NCBI GenBank assembly: GCA_028820695.1
Contig: JAPPIB010000056.1
Location: 1 to 64,000, forward strand
Source of the DNA: Acidiferrobacterales bacterium
GTDB taxonomy: Bacteria > Pseudomonadota > Gammaproteobacteria > Arenicellales > JAJDZL01
DNA length: 64,000 nt
Reading direction: 5' to 3'
This document shows positions 8,376 to 17,597 of this stretch, piece after piece (position 1 is the first letter of the stretch; every line of letters starts with the position of its first letter). The position numbers were made by a program, and so were the translations under genes. The notes below the pieces were generated by a model. It saw only the letters and a program-made list of their open reading frames with translations. It did not search any database and was not told the origin of the DNA.

Positions 8376-10241
8376 TCACTGGGTATCCATTTTCTGTCTG
8401 AGCCGCGCTTGCTTGTCCGCATCGAACCACCAGCGAGAAGTCACAGCACCTTGCATGACAGGAACATCAGGTCGAGAGTACTTATCCCAATACAGCACCC
8501 GATCGAATCGGATGTGCCAATTCGGAATCACGTAATAGCCGAACAGCAAAACCCGATCCAGTGCACGAGTGCGCTGAACCAGCGACTCCCGATCGGAAGC
8601 TTCGATCACCAGTTCAATCAGTTCATCGATGACGGGGTCCATAATACCGGCATAATTGCGGGTTCCGTACTGATCGGCTGCATATGACCCCCAATAGCTT
8701 CGTTGCTCATTGCCGGGCGACAGGGACTGACCCCAACCGCTGACGATCATGTCGAAGTCCTGTTCCCGAATCCGGTTCACATACTGACTTTGGTCAACGG
8801 TACGGATATTCGCCTCAATACCGAGTCGCTCGAGATTTTTAGTGAACGGAAGCACGATTCTTTCAAACGCCTGCGATGTGAGCAGGATCTCGAACTTCAT
8901 CACTTCACCAGTCTGTTCGTTGACAAGCTTCAGATCATTCACTTTCCAGCCGGCCTCAGCCAGCATCTTTCGCGCCGTCAGGAGATTCTGTCTGGAATTG
9001 CCGCTGCCATCGGTTACGGGCACGCTGAACGCTTCGGTGAAAATCTCCGCAGGCAGCTGGTCACGATATCGTTTAAGAATTTCAAGCTCCTCATCCTGAG
9101 GCAGGTCCCGGGACGCAAGGTCAGCATTGGAAAAATAGCTTGTCGTGCGCGTGTACTGCCCATAGAACAGATTCTCATTCGTCCACTCGAAGTCAAACGC
9201 ATAAGCAAGTGCCTTGCGGACTGTCCTATCGGAAAAAATGCTTCTGCGTGTATTCATGACGAACGCCTGCATTCCGGTGGACATCTGATGCGGAATCTTC
9301 TCCTTGATCAGCCAACCATTGTTGACTGCCGGCGTGTCGTAGTCGGAACTCCAGGCCTTGGCCTGATTCTCGAATCGTATATCGATATCTCCCGAGTTCA
9401 GTGCCAGTCTGATTGCGGTATCGTCCCGGTAAAAGTCAGTCCGGATGGTGTCAAAATTGTAAAGCCCCTTGTTGACCGGCAAATTCCTGCCCCAGTAGTC
9501 CTCGACTCGTTCCTGAACAACATAGCGGCCGGGTTCGAATTCCTTGATTCGGTAGGGCCCACTGCCGAGCGGTGGCTCCAACGTGGTCTTCTCAAAGTCC
9601 CGGTTCTCCCAGTAATGCTTCGGCAGTATTGACAATTGCCCGACAATCAGGGGCAACTCCCGATTTTCCGTCTCCTTGAAATTGAAACGGACTTTCCTTT
9701 CGCCAAGCTTCTCGGCGGATATCACATCCTCATAGTAATACCGCAAACTGGGGCGGCCCTTGGTGGTGATGGTTTCGAAAGACCAGACCACATCATCAGC
9801 CGTAATGGGCATGCCGTCGTGCCACCGTGCCTCAGGCCGCAAGTTGAAGATCACCCACGAGCGATCTTCCGGCACCTCAAGTGACTCGGCGATCAGTCCA
9901 TACTCCGTAAATGCCTCATCAAAACTGCTAGTGAGCAGTGTTTCTGTCGATCCGGTACCAATTGCATTGCCTTTGGGAATTAATGTGTTGAAACTGTCGA
10001 ACGTCCCGCGCGCCGCCTGAAACAGGGCCCCACCCTTGGGTGCATCTGGATTCACATAATCGAAGTGTTCGAAATCAGGTCCATACTTCGGCGCGCCGTG
10101 CATGGCGATTCCATGAACCGGCTCGACTGCCTGTTCGGCCGTTGCTGCATGAGCACCGAACATCAGTACCGCACCAGCCAGGATATGAACCACAAGATTC
10201 CTTCTCGCAGTCCGTCTTTCAGGGGATATCAGAACCTTCAA
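8376..10241 (-). CDS. yejA: Periplasmic peptide-binding protein of the Yej importer
   Basis: YejA captures peptides in the periplasm and delivers them to YejBE. It is a cluster C (SBP family 5) binding protein with 'HGIAMHGAPKYGPDFEHFDY' after the signal peptide, and later 'LRPEARWHDGMPITADDVV', the usual SBP_5 core. I favour the TTG start at 10241, which follows GAGGTG by 6 nt and gives a signal sequence (MKVLISPERR..., hydrophobic core VVHILAGAVLMFGAHA, cut after HAATA). A GTG at 10286 is also in frame but has no ribosome binding site. It is the promoter-proximal gene of yejABEF. Confidence 0.92.
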   Translation of the reverse strand: MKVLISPERRTARRNLVVHILAGAVLMFGAHAATAEQAVEPVHGIAMHGAPKYGPDFEHFDYVNPDAPKGGALFQAARGTFDSFNTLIPKGNAIGTGSTETLLTSSFDEAFTEYGLIAESLEVPEDRSWVIFNLRPEARWHDGMPITADDVVWSFETITTKGRPSLRYYYEDVISAEKLGERKVRFNFKETENRELPLIVGQLSILPKHYWENRDFEKTTLEPPLGSGPYRIKEFEPGRYVVQERVEDYWGRNLPVNKGLYNFDTIRTDFYRDDTAIRLALNSGDIDIRFENQAKAWSSDYDTPAVNNGWLIKEKIPHQMSTGMQAFVMNTRRSIFSDRTVRKALAYAFDFEWTNENLFYGQYTRTTSYFSNADLASRDLPQDEELEILKRYRDQLPAEIFTEAFSVPVTDGSGNSRQNLLTARKMLAEAGWKVNDLKLVNEQTGEVMKFEILLTSQAFERIVLPFTKNLERLGIEANIRTVDQSQYVNRIREQDFDMIVSGWGQSLSPGNEQRSYWGSYAADQYGTRNYAGIMDPVIDELIELVIEASDRESLVQRTRALDRVLLFGYYVIPNWHIRFDRVLYWDKYSRPDVPVMQGAVTSRWWFDADKQARLRQKMDTQ

Positions 10242-10707
10242 AATACGCACCTCGCCAATTGTTGGATGTTGAGAATGATCCTCCACGTGTCAATTTTATT
10301 GGAATTGGCAGTTAATACGATTAAATCCCAATAAATTTTCGTGAACAATCCCGACCGAAGCGCATGGATCAAAGTCATAACTGCGCAGTTGAACGCGTTG
10401 CAACATGTCTTGACCGAATCAATTGCGAATCCCTGCTGTCAAAAAGCCCTGTAGCTGATTCGACGGCAGCAGACTTGTCTGGCACAGTGTCTATTGAAAA
10501 AATTGGCAACAGTCAGGATAGATGGAGAATTGCTTTGTTCGCCAGAAATCATGTTCATTCATTATCGGATTATGCAGGCGGCAGATCATGGCAGTGAGAT
10601 GCTAGCTGTCCAGTGCGACTGATTCAAGCGCGCTCGCGTCAACAGCCCTGTCAGCGAAGCCTCATCTCGTTGAAAACCGCTCAGCACAGAAAATAGCAGG
10701 CTCGCCA
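10242..10707. other. Intergenic region between lutB and yejA
   Basis: Both flanking genes are on the minus strand, so this 466-bp gap holds the end of lutB transcription and the yejA promoter. No gene, strong hairpin or clear promoter hexamers could be assigned. In particular, no lutC-like coding sequence is present where lutC would be expected. Confidence 0.5.
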
Positions 10708-12129
10708 TCAATCCGATGATCTCGACTTCCACTGCGATACGAAAGTCCCACCACCGGTAGATGCGGGAAAGTCTCGTCCTTGGGTCCAGCCGCCGCCGAA
10801 CGGGAGACGACGGATTGATCCGGACCTGCGTCCCATCCAACCCAGCGCGAACGAAGTTGAATTCATGACCAGTCGATAGATTGGGGGATGCAGGGTCAGC
10901 ATCTTCCAGGTCCATAGTCCGAGGCGTGACTTCCAATCGATCAGTCCGCGCTCGAAAATTTGATTTCTAAGCGACCGAAGCAACTTGGGCAAAGGAATCC
11001 TGACCGGACACACCTCCTCACAACGACCGTTCAGCGTACAGGCGTTGGGGAGGTTGGCCGCATTCTGCAATCCAACAAGCAATGGGGTCCAGACCGACCC
11101 CATCGGTCCGGGATACACCCAGCCATAAGCGTGTCCGCCAATGGACTGATAGACTGGACAGTGGTTCATGCAGGCCCCGCAGCGGATGCATCGCAACATT
11201 TCCCAGAACTCGCCCTCAAGCATTTTGGATCGGCCGTTGTCAAGCATCACAACATGGTATTGCCTGGTTTCATCCATACCCTCGGCACTGGCGGAACCCC
11301 CATATATGCTGGTATACGATGACATTTCCTGACCGGTCGCACTGCGTGCCAGTATGCGAAGGAACACGGAAAGGTCGTCAATCGACGGAATCAGCTTTTC
11401 GATCGAGGCCGTTACAATGTGGACCTTCGGTAATGTGCTCGTCAAATCACCGTTTCCCTCGTTTGTGACGAGAACAGAACAGCCGCTGTCCGCCAACAGG
11501 AAATTGGCACCTGTAATACCGACATCCGCCTTCACGAACTGTTCCCGCAAGACTGTCCGTGCCTCATTTACGATGGTCGCAACTTCCTCAACTTTCTGTG
11601 TCAGTCCATACTTGGCGTGATGTTCGTGAAACAGTTCGGTAATCTGATTGCGGGTTTTGTGAATCGCCGGTGCGATGATGTGACTGGGCCTCTCTTTCGC
11701 CAATTGGATGATGTATTCGCCGAGATCCGTCTCGACAACCTCAATGCCCTGCTCTTCGAGCGCGTCATTCAGACTCATCTCCTCGCCGATCATCGACTTG
11801 CCTTTGGTCACGCACCGGGCATCAACCCCTCGGCAAATATCCAAGATGATCTCAACAGCTTGCTGCGGCGTGGAGGCCCAGTGCACGTGACCACCGGCAT
11901 CGATTACGTTATTCTCATACTGTTCCAGATATCGATCCAGGTTCGTCAGCACTTGATTCTTGATCGCGACCGCCCGATCGCGCAAGTGATCGAAGTCAGT
12001 CAGGTCATCGACGGCGGTCTTGCGCTTGTCAACAAATCCACCGCGGGCTTTTTGCAGTGCGGCCTGCAGTTCCTCATTCAACAGGGCGTCTTTCGAACGA
12101 CTTCTGAATTGTGCCGATGCGACTTCCAT
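10708..12129 (-). CDS. lutB: L-lactate utilization iron-sulfur protein LutB
   Basis: LutB is the large Fe-S subunit of the LutABC (LldEFG) L-lactate oxidation complex. The N-terminal half is the LUD domain (about 65-290, with 'VTNEGNGDL'). A ferredoxin-like pair of 4Fe-4S motifs follows: Cys314, 317, 320 and 324 in 'CIRCGACMNHCPV', and Cys364, 370 and 374 in 'CTLNGRCEEVCPV'. The length of 473 is typical. It starts 6 bp after lutA stops, so the two are co-transcribed. The usual third gene, lutC, does not follow; the next gene is yejA. The last 60 residues look less conserved than the rest. Confidence 0.93.
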   Translation of the reverse strand: MEVASAQFRSRSKDALLNEELQAALQKARGGFVDKRKTAVDDLTDFDHLRDRAVAIKNQVLTNLDRYLEQYENNVIDAGGHVHWASTPQQAVEIILDICRGVDARCVTKGKSMIGEEMSLNDALEEQGIEVVETDLGEYIIQLAKERPSHIIAPAIHKTRNQITELFHEHHAKYGLTQKVEEVATIVNEARTVLREQFVKADVGITGANFLLADSGCSVLVTNEGNGDLTSTLPKVHIVTASIEKLIPSIDDLSVFLRILARSATGQEMSSYTSIYGGSASAEGMDETRQYHVVMLDNGRSKMLEGEFWEMLRCIRCGACMNHCPVYQSIGGHAYGWVYPGPMGSVWTPLLVGLQNAANLPNACTLNGRCEEVCPVRIPLPKLLRSLRNQIFERGLIDWKSRLGLWTWKMLTLHPPIYRLVMNSTSFALGWMGRRSGSIRRLPFGGGWTQGRDFPASTGGGTFVSQWKSRSSD

Positions 12130-12135
12130 GACATC

Positions 12136-12897
12136 CTAGCGGGGTTGCCCGATAGCAGGTTGGTTCGTCTGACCCGCGAGTACTTCGGCAATATGTCGGA
12201 CGCGGACGTTGCTGCCGCGGCGCTTGAGCATGCCTGCAATGTTCATCAGACAGCCCAGGTCACCGCCAAGGAGAACCTCTGCACCGCTGGTGTCAACATT
12301 GTTCGCTTTTTCGGTAGCGATACTGTTCGAGATCTCTGGATACTTGACGCAGAATGTTCCGCCAAACCCACAACAAGCAGTGGAATCGTTACATTCGGTA
12401 ATTGTCAACCCGTCAATCTGCCCGAGCAACTGACGCGGCTGACTGCAGATACCCAACTCCCGGAATCCCGAGCACGAATCATGGTAGGTGCAGTGAAGTT
12501 CATGTCGGACACTGAGCTGGATGTCGGCAACATCTGTAAGAAACTCAGTCAGCTCATAACATCTGGAAGCAATGTCCTTGGCTCCTTGCAAGAACTTCGG
12601 CCGATCGGCGAGGATTTCAGGGTAGTGAATTTTCACCATGGCTGCACAGGACCCGGAGGGAACAACGACATGTTCGTAGCGCTCAAAAACTCGCACAAAA
12701 CGTTCGGCGATTCTGACAGAATCGACTAGCGCACCACTGTTGAAATGCGGTTGCCCGCAACAGGTCTGCCCGTCCGGAACCTCCACCTTGTAGCCGGCTT
12801 GCTGAAGCAGCCGAGCGGTCGAAAACCCAATCTCGGGCCTGATCAGATCCACCAGACAGGTGGCGAAAAGTCCGACGATCCCCTTGGTGCTTGCCAC
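12136..12897 (-). CDS. lutA: L-lactate utilization protein LutA (Fe-S/CCG domain protein)
   Basis: LutA is the small CCG-domain subunit of the lactate oxidation complex. The 253-residue protein has two cysteine-rich domains: one ending 'QTCCGQPHFNSGALV' near residue 65 and one with 'YHDSCSGFRELGI' and 'CCGFGGTFCVKYPEIS' near residue 195. These CCG motifs bind Fe-S or heterodisulfide-type cofactors. It is the first certain gene of a lutA-lutB operon on the minus strand. Confidence 0.93.
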   Translation of the reverse strand: MASTKGIVGLFATCLVDLIRPEIGFSTARLLQQAGYKVEVPDGQTCCGQPHFNSGALVDSVRIAERFVRVFERYEHVVVPSGSCAAMVKIHYPEILADRPKFLQGAKDIASRCYELTEFLTDVADIQLSVRHELHCTYHDSCSGFRELGICSQPRQLLGQIDGLTITECNDSTACCGFGGTFCVKYPEISNSIATEKANNVDTSGAEVLLGGDLGCLMNIAGMLKRRGSNVRVRHIAEVLAGQTNQPAIGQPR

Positions 12898-12903
12898 GAT
12901 GAT

Positions 12904-13218
12904 TTATCCGGATAGTCGCAGGCTAGTCAAAATGCTTGCTCGGCAACGCCATCGCGACTTGTCGGCGTCATAACCTGTGTCAGCCCGGTCAACTGCAACC
13001 CCTGCAAACGGCAAAGTGTCCCTGTAGAATTTCGCGACCCTGACTTGAGGTGGGGCGGCACCTTCCATATGCCACAAGGCAAACCTGGATGGCGGCGTCA
13101 GAAAACTTTTCTTCAGATCAACAGCAAACAATATGGCAAACCGGCAGTCGAATTCGATTTTCGCAATGTGATCGCCGAATTCGAGATGTTCCATGATCGA
13201 TGCGAACACATCCAGCAC
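12904..13218 (-). CDS. Possible small unknown protein upstream of lutA
   Basis: A 104-codon frame ends 6 bp before lutA on the same strand. Its codon use looks protein-like and the encoded chain has balanced composition (for example MEHLEFGDHIAKIEFDCRFA). No domain is recognised, and it is not LutC. No good ribosome binding site is visible. It may be a real leader gene of the lut operon, a remnant of a degraded gene, or chance. Confidence 0.3.
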   Translation of the reverse strand: MLDVFASIMEHLEFGDHIAKIEFDCRFAILFAVDLKKSFLTPPSRFALWHMEGAAPPQVRVAKFYRDTLPFAGVAVDRADTGYDADKSRWRCRASILTSLRLSG

Positions 13219-13679
13219 GATACGCGTAATTTCGATCCAGTGTCTCCGTGACGTCCAGCCGCAAAGTCTTTGACTACATCAGATTTTCCGGTATCCAACT
13301 CGCCATTCGCCATCGAACCCTGGCAACGCAAAACGGTGCTGAAGCAAGTCCTGCAAATGTGCGGTCGAATAGAAATAATGTTCGAAAATCACATTCTTGA
13401 GTAACAGATATCATACTGATTTACTTTCAGTAAGGTCAGAAAATTTGGAAATTCGCTGTTCAACAGGAAACTCAAGGCATTTTGCAGTTTCGTGACATGC
13501 TCCGTCTGGATTGGTGGCGGCCAACCGACGCACAGGACAATCCTCATGACTTTCCCTCATACAGGAAAACTGCAACACATGCACTCACCTGATTCGCTGC
13601 AATGGCAGTCATGAAATGCCAGGTAAGGCACACTTACGCCAAAAACGATAAAATCAAGGTGTAATTGATCGTTCATCCC
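13219..13679. other. Intergenic region between the lut genes and moaA
   Basis: The flanking genes diverge, so promoters for both are expected. Only a short inverted repeat, TTACT/AGTAA (13421-13433) inside a wider ACTGA/TCAGT repeat, was noticed. No RNA such as a moco riboswitch could be recognised by eye. Confidence 0.4.
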
Positions 13680-14717
13680 ATGACAACTATGAACACAGAC
13701 AGCAGCAATACAGTAACGGACACCTTGAACCGGCCGATCAGAGACATACGAGTCTCGATTACCGATCGGTGTAACTTTCGCTGTACGTATTGCATGCCGA
13801 AAGAGTTCTTTGGATCCAATCACGCGTTCTTGCATCGTAAGCAGTTGCTGACGTTTGAGGAGATTGAACGCTCTGTTCGGGCGTTTGTAGCCAATGGCGT
13901 CAAAAAGGTCCGGATCACCGGTGGCGAGCCTATGGTGCGCAAAGACCATCCTGAACTTATTTCCATACTATCGAAAGTTCCTGGGATTGAAGACTTGAGC
14001 ATGACGACAAATGCCTCCCTGCTCACCACTCAAGCAGCGCACGACTTATACAAGTCCGGCTTGCAGCGCATCACCATCAGTCTGGATGCGATTGACAATA
14101 AAGTCTTTCACTCAATCAACGATGTGAAATTTCCTGTAGATCGAGTACTTGCCGGAATAGACAATGCCCGGGTTGCCGGGATGTCGCCCATCAAGGTGAA
14201 CATGGTTGTGGCACGTGGCATGAACGATCAGGAGATTTTGCCGATGGTGCGCCAGTTCAGAAATTCCGGGGTTATTCTCCGCTTTATTGAGTTCATGGAT
14301 GTCGGCAATACGAATGACTGGCAGATGGACAAGGTCATATCCGCAAAGGACATCCTCAAGACAATCAACAGTGAATATCCGATCGAGCCGGTCTCTCCCA
14401 CCTACCGAGGTGAGGTTGCCAAGCGCTGGCAATACAAGGATGGAGCGGGTGAGATTGGAATTATCTCGTCAGTCACAGAACCTTTCTGTGGTGCGTGCAA
14501 TCGTGCCAGACTGACTGCCGAAGGAAAAATCTACACCTGCCTTTTTGCAACTGATGGATTCGATCTGCGCGAACACATCCGAAACGGAGCGGATGTCGAT
14601 GAGTTGGCGGGAATCGTCAATGAACTGTGGCAGTCCCGAACCGACCGTTATTCCGAACTCAGGTCCAAGCAATCGGTTGCAACTCCGAAAATCGAGATGT
14701 CCTATGTTGGCGGGTAG
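13680..14717 (+). CDS. moaA: GTP 3',8-cyclase MoaA
   Basis: A radical SAM enzyme catalysing the first step of molybdenum cofactor synthesis, GTP to 3',8-cyclo-H2GTP. The N-terminal SAM cluster motif is 'CNFRCTYC', followed by 'RITGGEPMVRKD'. The C-terminal substrate cluster is 'CGACNRARLTAEGKIYTC', and the protein ends in GG as active MoaA requires. I use the ATG at 13680; an in-frame TTG at 13665 would add five residues but lies only 3 nt from an AAGGTG element. MoaB, acting in the same pathway, lies 2.9 kb downstream on the other strand. Confidence 0.95.
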   Translation: MTTMNTDSSNTVTDTLNRPIRDIRVSITDRCNFRCTYCMPKEFFGSNHAFLHRKQLLTFEEIERSVRAFVANGVKKVRITGGEPMVRKDHPELISILSKVPGIEDLSMTTNASLLTTQAAHDLYKSGLQRITISLDAIDNKVFHSINDVKFPVDRVLAGIDNARVAGMSPIKVNMVVARGMNDQEILPMVRQFRNSGVILRFIEFMDVGNTNDWQMDKVISAKDILKTINSEYPIEPVSPTYRGEVAKRWQYKDGAGEIGIISSVTEPFCGACNRARLTAEGKIYTCLFATDGFDLREHIRNGADVDELAGIVNELWQSRTDRYSELRSKQSVATPKIEMSYVGG

Positions 14718-15279
14718 GAATCGAGGGATCGACTAAACTTCTGTCAACACACCAGTTGAGTGATCACTCCGTTACTGCCTGCTATGGCGCGGTCCGCTCT
14801 GAAATATGAGAGAGTCAAGCAATCGCGTCAGCAATTTTTGCCAAACTCGGGAGTCGAAATTGATGTCGTACTTCCCTGGACATTCCAGCTCAAATTACGG
14901 ACTGCAAACTCCCAGTCGGTTTGACTGAAATGAGATTCCGGGAACCTTCGTTCTGTTCTCGGTATCGCCGAACCGGGTTGGATTTGCCTTGAAAAATTTT
15001 TCGTTGTGCGGGGCGATTGAATTTAATTGTGACTGTTTAGTTTGTAAGGAAAGTTTAAGCGCGAGATCAAAATAAGTCGGTTATCCACAACAAGCTTGAA
15101 TCTGGCTGGTTGTCAATGGATTGTAGAACGACGATCACAACCGATCAGTATTTTGACTTGTCAAGTTGAGAGGTCGGCGCAGTCAGGGGGCAAACATTGA
15201 AGACGGGTATTTTTGACTGGAATAAAAAATAATCACGAGTATTTTTGACCTATGTCTAAAAATCATATAATATTGCTCT
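14718..15279. other. Long AT-rising intergenic region before the DUF4143 ATPase
   Basis: Composition shifts from typical for the window to AT-rich over this 562-bp gap. It holds a 12-bp perfect palindrome (GAGTGATCACTC, 14758-14769) after moaA and a repeated motif close to the following gene. No coding sequence or RNA gene was recognised. The AT-rich junction may mark the border of an acquired segment. Confidence 0.5.
15146..15249 (+). promoter_or_regulatory. Repeated GTATTTTTGAC motif upstream of the DUF4143 ATPase
   Basis: ACGGGTATTTTTGAC (15203-15217) and ACGAGTATTTTTGAC (15235-15249) match at 14 of 15 positions and are spaced 32 bp apart, about three helical turns. A looser third copy, CAGTATTTTGAC, lies at 15146-15157. 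Direct repeats on one helical face just before a start codon (15280) suggest protein binding sites or a duplicated promoter element. Confidence 0.5.
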
Positions 15280-16425
15280 ATGAAACGTTATCTTGAATCC
15301 TGTGTAACCGAAGACCTAAACCGCAAAATGGTATTTGTTGGTGGTCCTCGACAAGTTGGGAAAACAACACTTTCACTCAACATTGCACCCGATGGGCATC
15401 GATACCTGAATTGGGACGACGTGGAAGATCGAGAATTCGTTCTGACAGAAAAGTTTCCAATTGAGTCATTTGTGATATTTGATGAGATCCATAAATTTGG
15501 TAATTGGCGAAACTACATCAAGGGGTTTTACGATAAACACGGCGATAAGAAAAGAATCCTGAGCACTGGCAGTGCGAGGCTTGATTACTATCGTCATTGT
15601 GGCGACTCGTTGCAAGGCCGCTATCACTACTATCGATTGCATCCATTGACTGTTGATGAACTCCAAATTCGGTCGCAATCGGATTTTGAAAGTCTCTTGA
15701 CATTGTGTGGATTTCCTGAACCATTCCTGTCTGGGTCTCAACAGCAGGCACGACGTTGGATGCGAGAATTTCGAACAAGAGCAGTCAACGAAGATATCAG
15801 GGACCTGGAATTGACACAAAAACTGTCATCCATGGAACTGCTGCTATTGCGATTGCCTCAATGGGTCGGTAGTCCTTTATCGATCAACGCGCTTCGAGAG
15901 GATCTCAACTGTGCGCACAAGACAGTCTCGAACTGGCTGAATATTTTCGAGCGAATGTACCTGATCTACCGGCTTTCGCCGCTGGAATCACCAAAGATCA
16001 GAGCCGTGAGGAAAGAGCGCAAACACTATCACTATAACTGGGCGGAAATAGACGATGAAGAGGCAAGATTTGAAAATCTGATCGCCAGTCACATCCTGAA
16101 GTGGGTTCATTTCATTCAGGACTGGACCGGCCGCGATGTCGATCTGGTGTACTTTCGGGACATTGACGGACGGGAAGTAGACTTGATCATTACGGAGAAC
16201 AAACAACCTGTCTGTGCGATCGAATGCAAACTTCGATTCAGAGGTGTCTCCAAGAATTTGAAGTACTTCAAGGCAAAATTTCCACAATGCGATGCTGTTC
16301 AAGTGCATCAGTTCGATCTTCAGGAATTCACTACCAAAGACGGTATTCATGTAGTGAATTGGAGGAGGCTGCTATCGGATTATGGGCATCAGGTCATGCA
16401 TACGAACTCACTGACATTCTCGTGA
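15280..16425 (+). CDS. AAA-type ATPase with DUF4143 nuclease-like C-terminus
   Basis: The 381-residue protein has Walker A at 21-30 (GGPRQVGKTT), Walker B at 64-71 (FVIFDEIH) and a sensor-like 'ILSTGSARL', then a winged-helix segment (about 195-235). The C-terminal DUF4143 region ends in 'REVDLIITE...CAIECK'. The spacing of Asp301, Glu315 and Lys317 resembles a PD-(D/E)XK nuclease core. Such ATPases are common in mobile-rich and symbiont genomes, and their role is not established. The gene is AT-richer than its neighbours, has an upstream repeat array and no clear Shine-Dalgarno, and sits between moaA and moaB. It may be an acquired, self-contained unit. Confidence 0.88.
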   Translation: MKRYLESCVTEDLNRKMVFVGGPRQVGKTTLSLNIAPDGHRYLNWDDVEDREFVLTEKFPIESFVIFDEIHKFGNWRNYIKGFYDKHGDKKRILSTGSARLDYYRHCGDSLQGRYHYYRLHPLTVDELQIRSQSDFESLLTLCGFPEPFLSGSQQQARRWMREFRTRAVNEDIRDLELTQKLSSMELLLLRLPQWVGSPLSINALREDLNCAHKTVSNWLNIFERMYLIYRLSPLESPKIRAVRKERKHYHYNWAEIDDEEARFENLIASHILKWVHFIQDWTGRDVDLVYFRDIDGREVDLIITENKQPVCAIECKLRFRGVSKNLKYFKAKFPQCDAVQVHQFDLQEFTTKDGIHVVNWRRLLSDYGHQVMHTNSLTFS

Positions 16426-16569
16426 TGTGATAAGAGTGGTACCCAAGTAATCTGCTTCTTGCGGTGAATGGCTGAGCATTGCCATTTGCGTTCCGGTGGT
16501 GTTTCTTTGCAACTTCGACTCGACGTGAGTCGTTCCACCTCCGACTGTATTGGGCTCAACCGTCAGCAA

Positions 16570-17562
16570 TCATTCAGCAAGTCGAAAACCTGCGTCGGTC
16601 AGTGCGTTTAGCAGATCAGTGTGCTCTGAGGACGACAATTCTGTGAGAGGCGGACGAACGCGCCGCCAACCGGGATCATCGCGCAATTCAGCGTGCACGG
16701 ACTTCAGCGCAGCCGATAGAGGATAACGAGAGACAATCTCACGGATTCGGTCTGCAGCGATTTGAGCTTCGGCGGCATTGCAGCCGTCAGTCCAAAGATC
16801 AAAGATGCGTCGTATGCCGTCAGGATTGATGTCAGCTGTGGCGGTAATGGTTCCAGCACCGCCGATCTTAAGTGATCGCAGCAACAATACATCAGTTCCG
16901 GGAAATATATTGAGCGCGGGAAAGTTGCGAATATATCGTTCGACACTATCCCATTCACCCGAAGAGTCCTTGAGACCGGCAATCAATTCGCCGTGAGACT
17001 CAATCAGGGCTTCGATTAATTCATGACGGATCGGCACCGCGCTCATTTTGGGAAAGTGATAAAGCACGACCCGGATGTCGGAAGACTTCAACTGATCCAA
17101 AGTGTTGCGATAACTGCGACTGACCCCTTCCAGGGACGGATCCTTGTAATAAAACGGCGGAAGCATCAGAACTTTCTTGCAGCCTAGCTGCAGGGCGTGT
17201 CGGGTAACCGTCACCGTATCGGTTATCGACGGAAATCCGTTGCCAATCATCAACTTTTCGGGGGCGATCCCTGATTCAATCACCCTTTCCAGCGCAGTCA
17301 TTCTCTCGTTTGCCGAAAACGAAGAGGCTTCACCTGTAGTACCAAACAATCCGACACCGTGACATCCTGACGAAAGCAGCCAGCTGATGTGGTCACATAA
17401 CTTGGAGAAGTCAATGGAGCAACTGTCGTCGAGCGGCGTCAGACAAGGCGCCCAGACTCCGTATAGATCTGACCGACCAGCCTGCAGCTCCTTCACTGCT
17501 TCAGCCGCAATGGTTGAGGCAGTTCCGTTCTGACTGAGCGATTCGGCTTCAAACGTATTCAT
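16570..17562 (-). CDS. DapA-family (dihydrodipicolinate synthase-like) aldolase
   Basis: A Schiff-base class I aldolase/lyase of the DHDPS-NAL superfamily. Visible are GTTGE (74-78), the catalytic Tyr168 in 'LYHFPK' and the Schiff-base Lys198 in 'GLKDSSGEW'. At 330 residues it is longer than true DapA (about 292), with an extra N-terminal 32 residues. The tyrosine context 'YHFP' differs from the 'YNVP' of DapA. It is therefore more likely a catabolic paralogue (sugar acid or hydroxyproline type) than the lysine biosynthesis enzyme. It lies 35 bp after moaB on the same strand. The substrate cannot be named from sequence. Confidence 0.85.
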   Translation of the reverse strand: MNTFEAESLSQNGTASTIAAEAVKELQAGRSDLYGVWAPCLTPLDDSCSIDFSKLCDHISWLLSSGCHGVGLFGTTGEASSFSANERMTALERVIESGIAPEKLMIGNGFPSITDTVTVTRHALQLGCKKVLMLPPFYYKDPSLEGVSRSYRNTLDQLKSSDIRVVLYHFPKMSAVPIRHELIEALIESHGELIAGLKDSSGEWDSVERYIRNFPALNIFPGTDVLLLRSLKIGGAGTITATADINPDGIRRIFDLWTDGCNAAEAQIAADRIREIVSRYPLSAALKSVHAELRDDPGWRRVRPPLTELSSSEHTDLLNALTDAGFRLAE

Positions 17563-17597
17563 ATCGCCGCCGGCACTGTGCCAATTGAACCACCTTG

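Noticed and set aside
10586..10936. Minus-strand frame overlapping the end of lutB, checked as a possible lutC
   Set aside because: It overlaps the conserved lutB end in another frame and shows none of the LUD-domain motifs.
13557..13949. 130-codon minus-strand frame rich in Cys and His
   Set aside because: It lies antisense to the start of moaA, has no ribosome binding site and resembles no family.
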